Shown piece by piece: positions 54,609-63,945 of a DNA stretch of 64,000 nucleotides. The DNA is from Fictibacillus gelatini DSM 15865 (GTDB lineage Bacteria > Bacillota > Bacilli > Bacillales > Fictibacillaceae). The position numbers were made by a program, and so were the translations under genes. Numbering within the stretch: the stretch's first letter is position 1; each line of letters opens with the position of its first letter. The stretch covers positions 1 through 64,000 of the forward strand of contig NZ_KE387231.1 in assembly GCF_000430745.1 (NCBI RefSeq), given 5' to 3'. The notes beneath the pieces are model-generated. The model did not search any database, had not been told where the DNA came from, and saw nothing but the letters and a program-made list of their open reading frames with translations.

Positions 54609-55517
54609 TTGCCAATTAACATTCCTAAGAGATTACCAGCACGAGAAATTCTTGAAAAGGAAAATATTTTTGTAATGGACGATGAACGGGCAAGCAGCCA
54701 GGATATTCGTCCTTTAAATATTTTGATTTTGAATTTAATGCCGGAAAAAGAAAAGACGGAAGCTCAGCTATTGCGTCTTCTTGGAAATACCCCGCTTCAA
54801 GTGAACATTAATTTTATCCATACGGCGACACATGAATCAAAAAATGTGAGCAAATCACACCTTGAGCAGTTTTATACGACATTTGAAAATGTAAAACACC
54901 GTCGTTTTGACGGCATGATTATTACCGGAGCGCCTGTTGAATTGTTACCTTTTGAAGAAGTGAATTATTGGAATGAATTGACAGAAATTATGGAATGGTC
55001 AAAAACGAATGTGACTTCTTCACTGCACATTTGTTGGGGAGCACAGGCCGCCCTTTATTATCACTATGGGATTGATAAGTTTGAGTTGAAGCAAAAATGT
55101 TCCGGTGTGTATAAACACCGCATTACTCATCCTACTGTTAAACTAGTAAGAGGATTTGATGATGAATTTACAGCTCCGCATTCCCGCTATACGGATATTT
55201 TGATGGAGCAACTAATGTCACATGATGATTTAATCTTGCTTTCACATTCGGATGAGGCCGGCCCGTTTTTAATTATTTCTAAAGACGAAAAGCATATTAT
55301 GATGACAGGCCATTTGGAATATGATGGACAAACGCTTGCCCAGGAATACGAGCGCGATCTCGCTAAAGGTCTGGATGTCCAAGTCCCGGAACATTATTTT
55401 CCGAATGATAATCCAAATGAGAAACCGTTGCATCAATGGCGTTCACATGCCCATCTTCTTTTCTCCAACTGGCTGAACTACTATGTGTATCAGGAAACGC
55501 CATACAAGTGGGAATAA
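54609..55517 (+). CDS. metA: Homoserine O-acetyltransferase (MetA type)
   Basis: This protein of 302 residues activates homoserine for methionine synthesis. The catalytic Cys142 is in HICWGAQAA and His/Glu lie in [10 protein letters not shown]. Residue 111 is Glu (GAPVELLPF). In MetA proteins Glu111 goes with acetyl-CoA and Gly111 with succinyl-CoA, so this one is predicted to make O-acetylhomoserine, as in Bacillus cereus. The start is TTG after AGGGGGA. No SAM riboswitch is seen in the 90-base gap before it. Confidence 0.93.
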   Translation: MPINIPKRLPAREILEKENIFVMDDERASSQDIRPLNILILNLMPEKEKTEAQLLRLLGNTPLQVNINFIHTATHESKNVSKSHLEQFYTTFENVKHRRFDGMIITGAPVELLPFEEVNYWNELTEIMEWSKTNVTSSLHICWGAQAALYYHYGIDKFELKQKCSGVYKHRITHPTVKLVRGFDDEFTAPHSRYTDILMEQLMSHDDLILLSHSDEAGPFLIISKDEKHIMMTGHLEYDGQTLAQEYERDLAKGLDVQVPEHYFPNDNPNEKPLHQWRSHAHLLFSNWLNYYVYQETPYKWE

Positions 55518-55539
55518 GGGCGGTTGTGAACGGTTTTAC

Positions 55540-55570
55540 AGAGGGCATGAATCGTACATGCCCTCTCATT
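55540..55570 (+). terminator. Terminator of metA
   Basis: AGAGGGCATG and CATGCCCTCT form a 10-bp perfect stem with a seven-base loop; the T-run after it is interrupted. Confidence 0.75.
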
Positions 55571-55590
55571 CTATCAAGGGGGGTTAGAGG

Positions 55591-56820
55591 ATGAAAATGG
55601 TAAAGGCGATTGTTATTCTATTCCTCTTTCTTTCGATTACGGCTTGCGGCAACCATAAGAGCGAGACGGTTGTTAAAACGGATGATGAAGCAACTGAATC
55701 GAAACAAAAGAATCAGAATGAAAATAGTACGGAAAAAATAATTGCGAAGATGTCGCTCGATGAGAAAATTGGGCAAATGATCTTTGCCGGCATTGACGGA
55801 ACGACAATGAATGCCAACACGAAAACGTTAATTGATCGGTATAAAGTCGGTGGGGTTATACTCTATAAGCCTAACATTCAATCTACTAACCAGACGCTGG
55901 CTTTATTAAATGGGCTTAAAAAAGAAAATTCAGATAACAAAATGCCTCTTTTTTTAGGGGTGGATCAGGAAGGCGGACGTGTCCAGCGTTTGCCGGACGA
56001 CTGGAAAAAAATACCGAGTAGCGGAGAGATTGGAAAAGTAAATCGTCCGGAGTTTTCATATGAAATCGGGACTCTATTAGGTAAGGAACTAAAGGCGATC
56101 GGATTTAATCTTGATTTTGCCCCCGTTCTTGATATTAACAGCAATCCGAACAATCCGGTAATCGGTGATCGTTCGTTCGGTTCTGATTCAAAAAAGGTGA
56201 GTCATCTCGGGATTGAAACGATGAAAGGGATCAAAGGGCAAAATGTTATCCCGGTCGTTAAACATTTTCCCGGGCACGGCGATACATCGGTAGATTCACA
56301 CATCGGTTTGCCAAAGGTTACTAAAAACCTCGACCAATTACGGAAATTCGAGCTTGTCCCGTTTAAGCAATCGATTACAAAAGGTGCGGATGTAGTTATG
56401 GTAGCGCACATTCTTTTGCCGAAAATTGATTCGAGCAACCCGGCAACTTTTTCGAAACGAATGATTACCGATGTGTTGAGAAAAGAAATGAAGTTCAAAG
56501 GAGTCGTAATGACCGATGACATGACGATGGGTGCGATCACGAAACATTATTCAATCGGAGATGCGGCGGTCAAATCTGTAAATAGCGGAAGCGATGTCAT
56601 ATTAATCGGCCATGACTACAATCAAGTCATTACAGTAATCAAAGCGATTAAGTCAGCTGTCCAAAAAGGAACAGTACCAGAAAGCAAAATTAATTCTAGC
56701 GTTTATAAAATTATCTCATTAAAACAAAAATACAAACTTACCAATTCGCCTGTTCAATCGGTTGATGTGAAGGGGATCAACCGCTCCATTCAAGAAACAT
56801 TACATCGTTATATGGATTAA
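55591..56820 (+). CDS. nagZ: Beta-N-acetylglucosaminidase NagZ, lipoprotein
   Basis: This protein of 409 residues has a lipoprotein signal peptide (ending LSITACGN) and a glycoside hydrolase family 3 domain. The enzyme removes N-acetylglucosamine from muropeptides in cell-wall recycling, outside the cell in Bacillus. KHFPGHGDTSVDSH carries the His-Asp pair used as general acid/base, and the nucleophile Asp lies in VVMTDDMTMG. It lacks the second C-terminal domain of the 640-residue B. subtilis NagZ, so it is a single-domain form. GGGGGG-type ribosome binding site before ATG; terminator after it. Confidence 0.9.
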   Translation: MKMVKAIVILFLFLSITACGNHKSETVVKTDDEATESKQKNQNENSTEKIIAKMSLDEKIGQMIFAGIDGTTMNANTKTLIDRYKVGGVILYKPNIQSTNQTLALLNGLKKENSDNKMPLFLGVDQEGGRVQRLPDDWKKIPSSGEIGKVNRPEFSYEIGTLLGKELKAIGFNLDFAPVLDINSNPNNPVIGDRSFGSDSKKVSHLGIETMKGIKGQNVIPVVKHFPGHGDTSVDSHIGLPKVTKNLDQLRKFELVPFKQSITKGADVVMVAHILLPKIDSSNPATFSKRMITDVLRKEMKFKGVVMTDDMTMGAITKHYSIGDAAVKSVNSGSDVILIGHDYNQVITVIKAIKSAVQKGTVPESKINSSVYKIISLKQKYKLTNSPVQSVDVKGINRSIQETLHRYMD

Positions 56821-56856
56821 AACTGCATCCGACAAAGGATTGCAGTTTTTTCTTTT
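56819..56856 (+). terminator. Terminator of nagZ
   Basis: AAAACTGCA pairs with TGCAGTTTT over a 13-base loop, followed by further T. The stop codon is in the first arm. Confidence 0.88.
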
Positions 56857-57000
56857 TTCGCTAAAAAGATTCAAATTTAAACCGATTTAAAGAAAGAGAG
56901 AATTTTTTGACAGTAGGAGTACAAAGGATGGTCAAAAATGTAGATTTATTCTATAATTTGTTTTAATAGTGTGAAAATTGGAAAAGAAAGAGGGGGAAAG

Positions 57001-58458
57001 ATGGGGAGACATACGGTACTTAAAACGGTTGTATTTACTTCGGCGGTAGCAGGTTCATTTATGGCAGCACCTATTGTAGGTAAGGCTGCATTTGGAGATC
57101 ATACGCTTCACAAAGGCATGAAGCATGCAGATGTAAGGGAACTTCAATCGCGATTGAAAAAGTATGGGTATTTTACTTATCCTGAAGCTACCGGGTATTA
57201 TGGGAAAATTACGGAAGACGCAGTAAAAAAGTTTCAGCGAGATATGGGGATACAGGTTGATGGGGTTGTTGGCAAGAATACATATCGAATGCTTACCAAG
57301 TATTCGAAAAAAAGCATTACGGCCAAACGGGTAACTTCTACAAAATCTTCCGCAACGTTAAAGAAAGGAATGCGCGGGAAAGAAGTTGAAAAGCTGCAGA
57401 TCAAGTTAAAAGAACTCGGATTTTTTAAAGTGGGTGTGACCGGATATTACGGTGCAGTTACCGAACAATCGGTGAAAGACTTCCAGCGTTCAAAAAGGCT
57501 AAAGGTAACGGGGATCGCTGATCAATCAACACTTGATCGGCTCTATAAAAAAGAGAATAAGCAAGACGGTGCCTCTTCGGCGGGTAAAAACAAGCCATTA
57601 AAGATTGGGATGAGAGGGAAGGATGTTGAAAAACTGCAAACCAGATTAAAAGAACTTGGCTTTTTTAAAGCAGGAGTAACCGGGTATTTCGGAATAGTTA
57701 CAGAGCAATCGGTAAAAGATTTTCAAAAAACGAGAAAGTTAAAAGTGACAGGGATCGCGGATGAAACAACACTTCATATGTTGTATAAAAACATTATGCC
57801 AAAACCCGAAAAACCAAAGCCAAAACCGAAGCCGACCACGACTCAGACAAATGTTGTTTTAAAAGAAGGAATGCGCGGCAAAGAAGTAGAACAATTGCAA
57901 TTTAACTTAAAGACTCTCGGCTTTTTCAAAGTAGGAGTAACCGGGTATTTTGGTACGGTTACGAAACGTGCTGTCAGTGATTTTCAGTCAAGTACAGGAC
58001 TTCCTGTAACCGGACAGGCCGATTCGCTTACTTTAAAAAAGATCGATGAACAATTGGAAAAAGGAACTTCAACTCCTAAGACCAATAACCCTTCATTCAA
58101 TCCGATTAATGTCGTCGCTGATGCTATCGAATTATTAGGCAAGCCGTATGTATGGGGAGGAACAACCCCTAAAGGATTTGACTGCAGTGGATTTGTCCAA
58201 TATGTTTATAGCAAAAATAGCATTCAGTTACCGCGAACCGTCTCCCAAATGTGGCAGGAAGGAAAGAAACTTTCTGAGCCCCAGGTTGGCGATCTTGTCT
58301 TTTTTGAAACGTACAAGCCCGGTGCTTCACATGTAGGTATTTACATAGGAAAGGGACAATTTGTCCACTGCGGCGATGAGAAAACAGGGGTAACGACAGC
58401 ATTGATGAGCAACTCCTATTGGAAACAACGTTATTTAGGGTCTAAACGGTATTATTAA
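57001..58458 (+). CDS. Cell-wall hydrolase with four peptidoglycan-binding repeats and NlpC/P60 domain
   Basis: This secreted protein of 485 residues has a signal peptide (VVFTSAVAGSFMAAPIVGKA). Four PG_binding_1 repeats follow (near 35-95, 110-175, 190-255, 280-345), each of the pattern KxGMRGKEVEKLQxxLKELG; the middle three are close copies. A Pro/Lys/Thr-rich linker comes before repeat 4. The C-terminal NlpC/P60 domain has the catalytic Cys in GFDCSGFVQ, His in SHVGIYIG and a further His in QFVHCGDE. It cleaves peptide cross-links of the cell wall (D,L-endopeptidase type). The ATG follows AGAGGGGG; a GTG ten codons earlier is less likely. Confidence 0.9.
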   Translation: MGRHTVLKTVVFTSAVAGSFMAAPIVGKAAFGDHTLHKGMKHADVRELQSRLKKYGYFTYPEATGYYGKITEDAVKKFQRDMGIQVDGVVGKNTYRMLTKYSKKSITAKRVTSTKSSATLKKGMRGKEVEKLQIKLKELGFFKVGVTGYYGAVTEQSVKDFQRSKRLKVTGIADQSTLDRLYKKENKQDGASSAGKNKPLKIGMRGKDVEKLQTRLKELGFFKAGVTGYFGIVTEQSVKDFQKTRKLKVTGIADETTLHMLYKNIMPKPEKPKPKPKPTTTQTNVVLKEGMRGKEVEQLQFNLKTLGFFKVGVTGYFGTVTKRAVSDFQSSTGLPVTGQADSLTLKKIDEQLEKGTSTPKTNNPSFNPINVVADAIELLGKPYVWGGTTPKGFDCSGFVQYVYSKNSIQLPRTVSQMWQEGKKLSEPQVGDLVFFETYKPGASHVGIYIGKGQFVHCGDEKTGVTTALMSNSYWKQRYLGSKRYY

Positions 58459-58490
58459 AAAGAGTAGGCGTATACGTCTGCTCTTTTTTT
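58458..58490 (+). terminator. Terminator of the NlpC/P60 gene
   Basis: AAAGAGTAGGCG pairs with CGTCTGCTCTTT (two G-T pairs) over four bases and is followed by seven T. Confidence 0.9.
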
Positions 58491-58885
58491 GTATTTAAAT
58501 TGAAAACTCTTTCAATCCCATGTTAGGTATTACCTGGTAATATTGTGGCTAATTTATGAAAGAAATGTGAAAAAGTCGTGAGCAATTCATGAAGAAACCA
58601 TGTCACTTTTCAAAACGTGTATTTTTAAAGCGTGTACTTTGCTAGGATATATAAGCAAAAGCTATTTATAGAAATGATACTTACTATTAAGTGTAGTTCA
58701 AAAGTTCGGAAAAAGCCCATGATCGCTTCACCAGCTTGCGTTCATATCACTCGATGTATTAAACTGAAGAAGCTGTGTCTTTTAGATCTTTCGGCTTTTT
58801 TGTCTCCTTTTTGAACACACTATTAATGTGTGGTTTCGTTTTCGTCGATTTTGTTTATATGTTTATTAGAAGGAAGGTGAATGTG
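58491..58885. other. 395-base gap before qoxA without a recognised gene
   Basis: The stretch is AT-rich and must hold the qox promoter. I see a short inverted repeat (CACAC/GTGTG around TATTAAT, near 58816) and several weak -10-like boxes but no convincing promoter pair, riboswitch or coding frame. Confidence 0.5.
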
Positions 58886-59767
58886 GTGTTTAAGCCATTC
58901 AAATCGTTAGTCACTATTGGGCTAATGTTTGCCGTTTTTTTGTTAGGCGGTTGTCAATTAACCGTGCTTGATCCAAAGGGTCCTGTAGCAGAACAACAAA
59001 AAGATTTGATTAATTGGTCTATTGGTTTCATGCTATTTATCGTCGTTGTTGTTTTTGTTTTGTTTACATGGATCGTTGTTAAATATCGGGATCGAGTGGG
59101 GCATAAAGGATATGATCCTGAGCAAGAGGGAAGCAAGTGGCTCGAAGTTCTTTGGACGGCCATTCCGATCGTGATTGTCATTGCCCTTGCCGTTCCAACT
59201 GTAAAAACGATTCATTCGTTGGATAAACCTCCAAAAGCAACATCACATAAAGATCCGCTTGTGATTCATGCCACGTCAGTTGATTGGAAATGGGTGTTCA
59301 CTTACCCGAAACAAAATATAGAGACGGTCAATTATATTAACATTCCGGAAGATCGTCCAATTTTGTTTAAAATTACATCAGCAGATTCCATGTCGTCGTT
59401 TTGGATTCCTCAATTAGGCGGACAGGAATATGGTATGGCTGGAATGGAGACGAAACTATACTTGCAGGCCGATCATACAGGTACTTACTTAGGAAGAAAT
59501 TCAAACTTTACCGGAAAAGGAATGGCGAACCAAACCTTTACAGTAAAGGCGCAAACGGAGAATGATTTCAATAATTGGGTAAAAGATACTCAAAGCAAAG
59601 CACCTAAACTAACGAAAGATCAATATGATCACTTAATGTTGCCAGGCAATGTGAAGAAAATGACGTTTTCTTCTACTCATTTAAAATGGGTCGATCACGC
59701 GAAAGACCAGGAGTATGCACTGAAAGTGCGCAAAAAATTAGGAAAAGAAGAATCTCAATCTCATTAA
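58886..59767 (+). CDS. qoxA: Cytochrome aa3 quinol oxidase, subunit II
   Basis: This lipoprotein of about 293 residues (signal ending [11 protein letters not shown]) has two membrane helices (around 40-65 and 85-105) and an outer cupredoxin-like domain ([20 protein letters not shown]). The copper-A ligands of cytochrome c oxidases (CxxxC) are missing, so it takes electrons from menaquinol, as QoxA does. The start is a GTG 8 bases after GGAAGG; the frame is open further upstream but without a ribosome binding site. First gene of qoxABCD. Confidence 0.94.
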   Translation: MFKPFKSLVTIGLMFAVFLLGGCQLTVLDPKGPVAEQQKDLINWSIGFMLFIVVVVFVLFTWIVVKYRDRVGHKGYDPEQEGSKWLEVLWTAIPIVIVIALAVPTVKTIHSLDKPPKATSHKDPLVIHATSVDWKWVFTYPKQNIETVNYINIPEDRPILFKITSADSMSSFWIPQLGGQEYGMAGMETKLYLQADHTGTYLGRNSNFTGKGMANQTFTVKAQTENDFNNWVKDTQSKAPKLTKDQYDHLMLPGNVKKMTFSSTHLKWVDHAKDQEYALKVRKKLGKEESQSH

Positions 59768-59783
59768 GAGAGGAGGAAGCATA

Positions 59784-61724
59784 ATGAGTTTAGACAAGTT
59801 TTTTGTAACCGGCGATCCGCTTATTTATGGTGCGGACGTATCGATCGTATTAACAATGGTTGCGATCGTTTTTGTATTAACGTATTTTAAAAAGTGGAAA
59901 TGGCTGTGGAAAGAATGGCTTACCACAGTTGATCATAAAAAAATTGGGATTATGTATATTATCGCTGCTATAGCCATGCTTTTCAGGGGAGGAGTAGATG
60001 CCCTGTTAATGCGTACGCAGCTTGCTGTACCAAATGCGAAATTTTTAGAGTCACAGCACTATAATGAAATTTTCACAACACACGGTACAATTATGATTCT
60101 ATTTATGGCAATGCCGTTTATCATTGGCTTAATGAACATAGCGGTACCGCTTCAGATTGGCGCACGGGATGTTGCCTATCCATATTTAAATGCCATCAGC
60201 TTCTGGTCATTTTTTATGGGAGCGATGCTGTTTAACATTTCTTTTGTCATTGGCGGTTCACCTGATGCTGGCTGGACGAGTTACATGCCGCTTGCCAGTA
60301 ATGAAATGAGCCCGGGACCAGGGGAAAACTATTACCTTCTCGGCTTGCAGCTATCAGGGATTGGTACCTTGTTAACAGGGGTTAACTTCCTTGTAACGAT
60401 CTTCAAAATGCGTGCACCGGGAATGAAGCTATTCCAAATGCCGATGTTTACATGGTCTTCGTTAATTACATGTGTCATCATTATTTTTGCTTTCCCGATT
60501 TTAACGGTAGCATTAGCATTATTGACATTTGACCGTCTTTTCGGCAGCCATTTCTTTACTTTAGATGGCGGCGGTTTAGATATGATGTGGGCCAACCTGT
60601 TCTGGTTATGGGGTCACCCGGAAGTATATATCGTTATTTTACCTGCTTTCGGCATGTTTTCAGATATTATTAGCACATTTGCTAAGAAAACGATATTCGG
60701 CTATAAAGCAATGGTTTATTCAATGATCGTTATTTCTGTGCTTAGCTTTATCGTCTGGGTTCACCACTTCTTTACGATGGGTAACACAGCGGCAGTGAAC
60801 GATTTCTTCTCGATTTCAACGATGCTTATTTCTATTCCGACAGGGGTTAAGATATTTAACTGGCTGTTTACGATGTATCGAGGAAAAATTCAATTTACGA
60901 CGCCGATGTTATGGGCGCTTGCCTTTATACCAAACTTTGTCATCGGTGGTGTGACAGGTGTTATGCTTGCGATGGCCGCAGCGGACTATCAATACCATAA
61001 TACGTATTTCTTAATCGCACACTTCCATTATGTGTTGATTGCCGGTACTGTTTTTGGCTGTTTTGCCGGGTTCCATTACTGGTATCCGAAAATGTTTGGC
61101 CATAAGTTAAATGAACGGCTTGGTAAATGGTGTTTCTGGTTATTCATCATTGGATTTAACATTTGTTTCTTGCCACAGTTCTTCTTAGGACTCGATGGAA
61201 TGCCTCGCCGTATTTTCACATACGGAGCAGATACTGGATGGTTCAGCCTTAATATGCTTTCAACTGTTGGGGCATTTTTAATGGGAGCTGGCTTTATTGT
61301 TCTCGTATACAACGTTTACTACAGTTTCCGTCACTCCAAACGTGAAGAAACAGGGGATGCTTGGGATGGACGTACGCTTGAATGGGCAACATCATCAGCG
61401 ATTCCGCCACACTATAACTTTGCAAAAATCCCTGTAGTAACAGGCTATGATGCATTCTGGAAAATGAAGCAAGAAGGCGTTTCTATGAAGCTTAAGCCTG
61501 AAGAAGTTAAACCGATTCACATGCCAAGCAACTCGGGAAGACCGTTTGTCATGTCTGTATTCCTCTTTATTGCCGGTTTTGGTCTTGTCTGGGAATGGTG
61601 GCCGATGGCAATCGTCGGAGGAGCAGGAATCTTGCTTTGTTTAGCTCTTCGTTCGTTTGATTATGACGACGGCTATCATGTCAGTGTTGAAGAAATTAAA
61701 GAAACAGAAAATATTACGGTATAA
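59784..61724 (+). CDS. qoxB: Cytochrome aa3 quinol oxidase, subunit I
   Basis: This haem-copper oxidase catalytic subunit of 646 residues reduces oxygen to water and pumps protons. Ligand motifs are [15 protein letters not shown] (low-spin haem His), [15 protein letters not shown] (CuB His and cross-linked Tyr), WVHHFFTMG (CuB His pair) and [11 protein letters not shown] (haem a3 and a His). About 14 to 15 membrane helices. AGAGGAGG precedes the ATG. Confidence 0.97.
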   Translation: MSLDKFFVTGDPLIYGADVSIVLTMVAIVFVLTYFKKWKWLWKEWLTTVDHKKIGIMYIIAAIAMLFRGGVDALLMRTQLAVPNAKFLESQHYNEIFTTHGTIMILFMAMPFIIGLMNIAVPLQIGARDVAYPYLNAISFWSFFMGAMLFNISFVIGGSPDAGWTSYMPLASNEMSPGPGENYYLLGLQLSGIGTLLTGVNFLVTIFKMRAPGMKLFQMPMFTWSSLITCVIIIFAFPILTVALALLTFDRLFGSHFFTLDGGGLDMMWANLFWLWGHPEVYIVILPAFGMFSDIISTFAKKTIFGYKAMVYSMIVISVLSFIVWVHHFFTMGNTAAVNDFFSISTMLISIPTGVKIFNWLFTMYRGKIQFTTPMLWALAFIPNFVIGGVTGVMLAMAAADYQYHNTYFLIAHFHYVLIAGTVFGCFAGFHYWYPKMFGHKLNERLGKWCFWLFIIGFNICFLPQFFLGLDGMPRRIFTYGADTGWFSLNMLSTVGAFLMGAGFIVLVYNVYYSFRHSKREETGDAWDGRTLEWATSSAIPPHYNFAKIPVVTGYDAFWKMKQEGVSMKLKPEEVKPIHMPSNSGRPFVMSVFLFIAGFGLVWEWWPMAIVGGAGILLCLALRSFDYDDGYHVSVEEIKETENITV

Positions 61725-61739
61725 AGGAGGCGTGACATA

Positions 61740-62354
61740 ATGGAACATAGTGAAAAGTACGATTCTAACACGCCTTTAGAATATCAATCCGAACAAGGTC
61801 GCTTAAATATTCTTGGCTTCTGGGTTTTCCTCGGAGCGGAAGTCGCGCTGTTTTCGACATTATTTGGAACGTACCTTGTGCTCATGCACAGAAATGCCGG
61901 CGGTCCAATGTTAACGGATCTCTTTGAACTTAAAGGTGTGTTAATTGAAACGTTTTTACTACTAGCAAGTAGTTTTACATGTGGTCTTGCCATTCATGAA
62001 ATGAGACGGAATAATCAAAAAGGATTAGTCGTCTGGATGATTATTACGTTATTGCTTGGACTCGGTTTCCTTGGATTTGAAATCGACGAATTTATTTCTT
62101 ACGTTGGAGAAGGGGCATCGCTTCAAACTAGTGCCGCTTTATCCGGGTTCTTCGTCCTTGTTGGTACGCACGGATTGCACGTAACGATGGGGGTTGGCTG
62201 GATCATTTGTATCTTGATTCAAGTTGCTAGCCGTGGATTAACGCCCGTAACGACACGTAAATTATTTATTTCAAGTCTTTACTGGCACTTCCTCGACTTT
62301 GTATGGATTTTCATCTTTACAGCAGTTTATTTGACAGGGTGGGTGATGATGTAA
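61740..62354 (+). CDS. qoxC: Cytochrome aa3 quinol oxidase, subunit III
   Basis: This protein of 204 residues has five membrane helices and the subunit III segments LGFWVFLGAEVALFSTLFGT, GTHGLHVTMGVGWI and YWHFLDFVWIFIFT. It stabilises subunit I and proton uptake. AAAGGAGG precedes the ATG. Its stop codon shares one base with the qoxD start. Confidence 0.96.
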   Translation: MEHSEKYDSNTPLEYQSEQGRLNILGFWVFLGAEVALFSTLFGTYLVLMHRNAGGPMLTDLFELKGVLIETFLLLASSFTCGLAIHEMRRNNQKGLVVWMIITLLLGLGFLGFEIDEFISYVGEGASLQTSAALSGFFVLVGTHGLHVTMGVGWIICILIQVASRGLTPVTTRKLFISSLYWHFLDFVWIFIFTAVYLTGWVMM

Positions 62355-62773
62355 TGGCAGCAAAACAAAATACATCACACAACCATTTCCCGTGGTCCCA
62401 TATTGTCGGTTTCGTGCTTTCAATTGTGTTAACGATTGTTGCTTTATGGTTTGCCTTGCACACGAATTTTTCAGTTAAAGCAAAGCTAATCATCATCTTT
62501 ATCTTCGCCTTTTTACAAGCGGTCCTTCAGCTTCTTATGTTCATGCATATTAAAGAAGGATCGAAAGGCATTCAAACAGGAACGATGATTTACGCGGCAT
62601 TTATCGCGATTACAGTTGCAGCCGGTTCAGTCTGGGTGATGGCGATGCCAGGAATGTATCACGATATGCCAATGGATAAAAAGAAACACAACAGCCATGA
62701 AAGACATGAAAAGCATAACATGGAGCATGATGGACACAACATGAGTGATATGGACATGGGCTCTAATAAATAG
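62354..62773 (+). CDS. qoxD: Cytochrome aa3 quinol oxidase, subunit IV, with His/Met-rich tail
   Basis: This protein of 139 residues has three membrane helices (HIVGFVLSIVLTIVALWFAL, then two more, with LQLLMFMHIKEGSKG between). QoxD assists assembly of the oxidase. After the last helix comes a tail of about 40 residues very rich in His, Met and Asp (HNSHERHEKHNMEHDGHNMS). Subunits IV of this family normally end soon after the last helix, near 125 residues. The tail could bind copper or other metals. The start overlaps the qoxC stop. Confidence 0.94.
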   Translation: MAAKQNTSHNHFPWSHIVGFVLSIVLTIVALWFALHTNFSVKAKLIIIFIFAFLQAVLQLLMFMHIKEGSKGIQTGTMIYAAFIAITVAAGSVWVMAMPGMYHDMPMDKKKHNSHERHEKHNMEHDGHNMSDMDMGSNK

Positions 62774-62789
62774 TTTTGATTGAATAACA

Positions 62790-62822
62790 AAAGCCTCTTG
62801 CGAATAGCAAGAGGCTTTGTCT
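62790..62822. terminator. Terminator after qoxABCD, shared with ywcE
   Basis: AAAGCCTCTTGC and GCAAGAGGCTTT form a 12-bp perfect stem with a five-base loop. It is nearly symmetric and lies between convergent genes. Confidence 0.88.
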
Positions 62823-62832
62823 GTATCAAGTA

Positions 62833-63114
62833 TTATTTATAAATAAGATTTTTATTTTGCATTTTTTTGCGTTTAATCGCTGGTGCGATATAAATAAGGT
62901 AAGCAGCGATGTGAGCAAAAATAATATTGGCGGCAAACACAATGCCAAAAAGAATATGAGCTGTTGTGCCGATAGTGGTTGTGAAATAAAGTATGAAGTA
63001 AGCCCAAATACATGCAATAAACGGCAGCTGGGCAAGAGCTAATTTTTTACTATGTTCCCATAAAAACAGCGGTGTAGCTGTCGCAACTAATAAATAAACT
63101 ACAAAAACATCCAT
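62833..63114 (-). CDS. ywcE: YwcE-like small membrane protein (spore morphogenesis and germination)
   Basis: This protein of 93 residues has three membrane helices and a basic C-terminus (KRKKMQNKN). In B. subtilis ywcE is also next to the qox operon and encodes a holin-like protein of 87 residues needed for normal spore coat and germination. The start MDVFVVYLLVATATPLFLW and the late segment ANIIFAHIAAYLIY fit that protein. GATAGGAGTGATTTGA precedes the ATG. Its presence suggests a spore-former. Confidence 0.8.
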   Translation of the reverse strand: MDVFVVYLLVATATPLFLWEHSKKLALAQLPFIACIWAYFILYFTTTIGTTAHILFGIVFAANIIFAHIAAYLIYIAPAIKRKKMQNKNLIYK

Positions 63115-63270
63115 TCAAATCACTCCTATCTGGTAGATACCGCTTACAAGTGTGACAAAAGTAAGGATATTTTGTGAACCTTTTGTTACAATTAGTATAC
63201 AACAGAATTCTGAAAATTAAAAGTGGTAAAGTCGATATTATTAAATTTAATTAAAAAACCTATTGAAAGA

Positions 63271-63299
63271 ATCCCGACTGTATGTTTTACAGTCGGGAT
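63271..63299 (-). terminator. Terminator overlapping the end of the next minus-strand gene
   Basis: ATCCCGACTGT and ACAGTCGGGAT form an 11-bp stem with a seven-base loop; the stop codon of the gene lies in the loop. A short T-rich stretch follows on the minus strand. Confidence 0.6.
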
Positions 63300-63709
63300 C
63301 TTGTTTTTTTAACAACGACTACGTGCGCAAATTTTTGAACAAGACAATCATTTAATACAGATTCGGGAATGATTCCAAGTGTCAGGGCGGCATCGATCTT
63401 TTCTTTGTCCGGTTGCTTTACAATGCGAATGCAGTCAGTTAAATTGAGCTCTTCTAATTTTTGGACCGTTTTTGTTTCATGATAGTTTTCCGTTTTCCGT
63501 ATTTGCCTCTGCAATTTAAAATCGCCGATACATAATTCGCCTTTACTATTTTCCCCTACCGTTTGATCAAAATAAGCATTAAAACGTTTTTTAAGTTCCT
63601 TCAGTTCGCCTTCAATTTCTTTAGCTTGTACACTTAATTCGTGAAAACGGCTTACCATTTCATTCGTTATTTCTGCCTTTCCTACATTCGTTCCAGCCAC
63701 AAAATACAA
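63287..63709 (-). CDS. Unrecognised protein with N-terminal coiled coil
   Basis: This protein of about 140 residues is soluble. Residues 20 to 50 form a charged coiled coil (SVQAKEIEGELKELKKRFNA); a compact part with LCIGDFKLQRQIRKTENYHE and a basic end follow. The pattern of a helix pair followed by a Cys-containing beta part recalls small phage-type nuclease-inhibitor or siphovirus Gp157-like proteins, but the likeness is loose. The start is either TTG (used here) or a GTG three codons later; GGGATGGGGG lies just upstream. No neighbour gives a clue. Confidence 0.5.
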   Translation of the reverse strand: MYFVAGTNVGKAEITNEMVSRFHELSVQAKEIEGELKELKKRFNAYFDQTVGENSKGELCIGDFKLQRQIRKTENYHETKTVQKLEELNLTDCIRIVKQPDKEKIDAALTLGIIPESVLNDCLVQKFAHVVVVKKTRSRL

Positions 63710-63945
63710 CCCCCATCCCTTTTATTGTTCGGTATAGCATATGAGCTGATATGGAAAATAGACCAGGTTGTCTTTATTTACAAAACCTTTACATTAGCTT
63801 CAATCTAGCTAAACAAAAAAGCTTTATGGTTAGTATGTAAAGCAAAACAAGTCCTGGGGGGAATGCTCTTCAAACAAGAAAAAAACGCAATTCGGGGATG
63901 CAATTTCTTTAAAAAGACAGTCCATTTATGAGGAGGAAGAAAATC

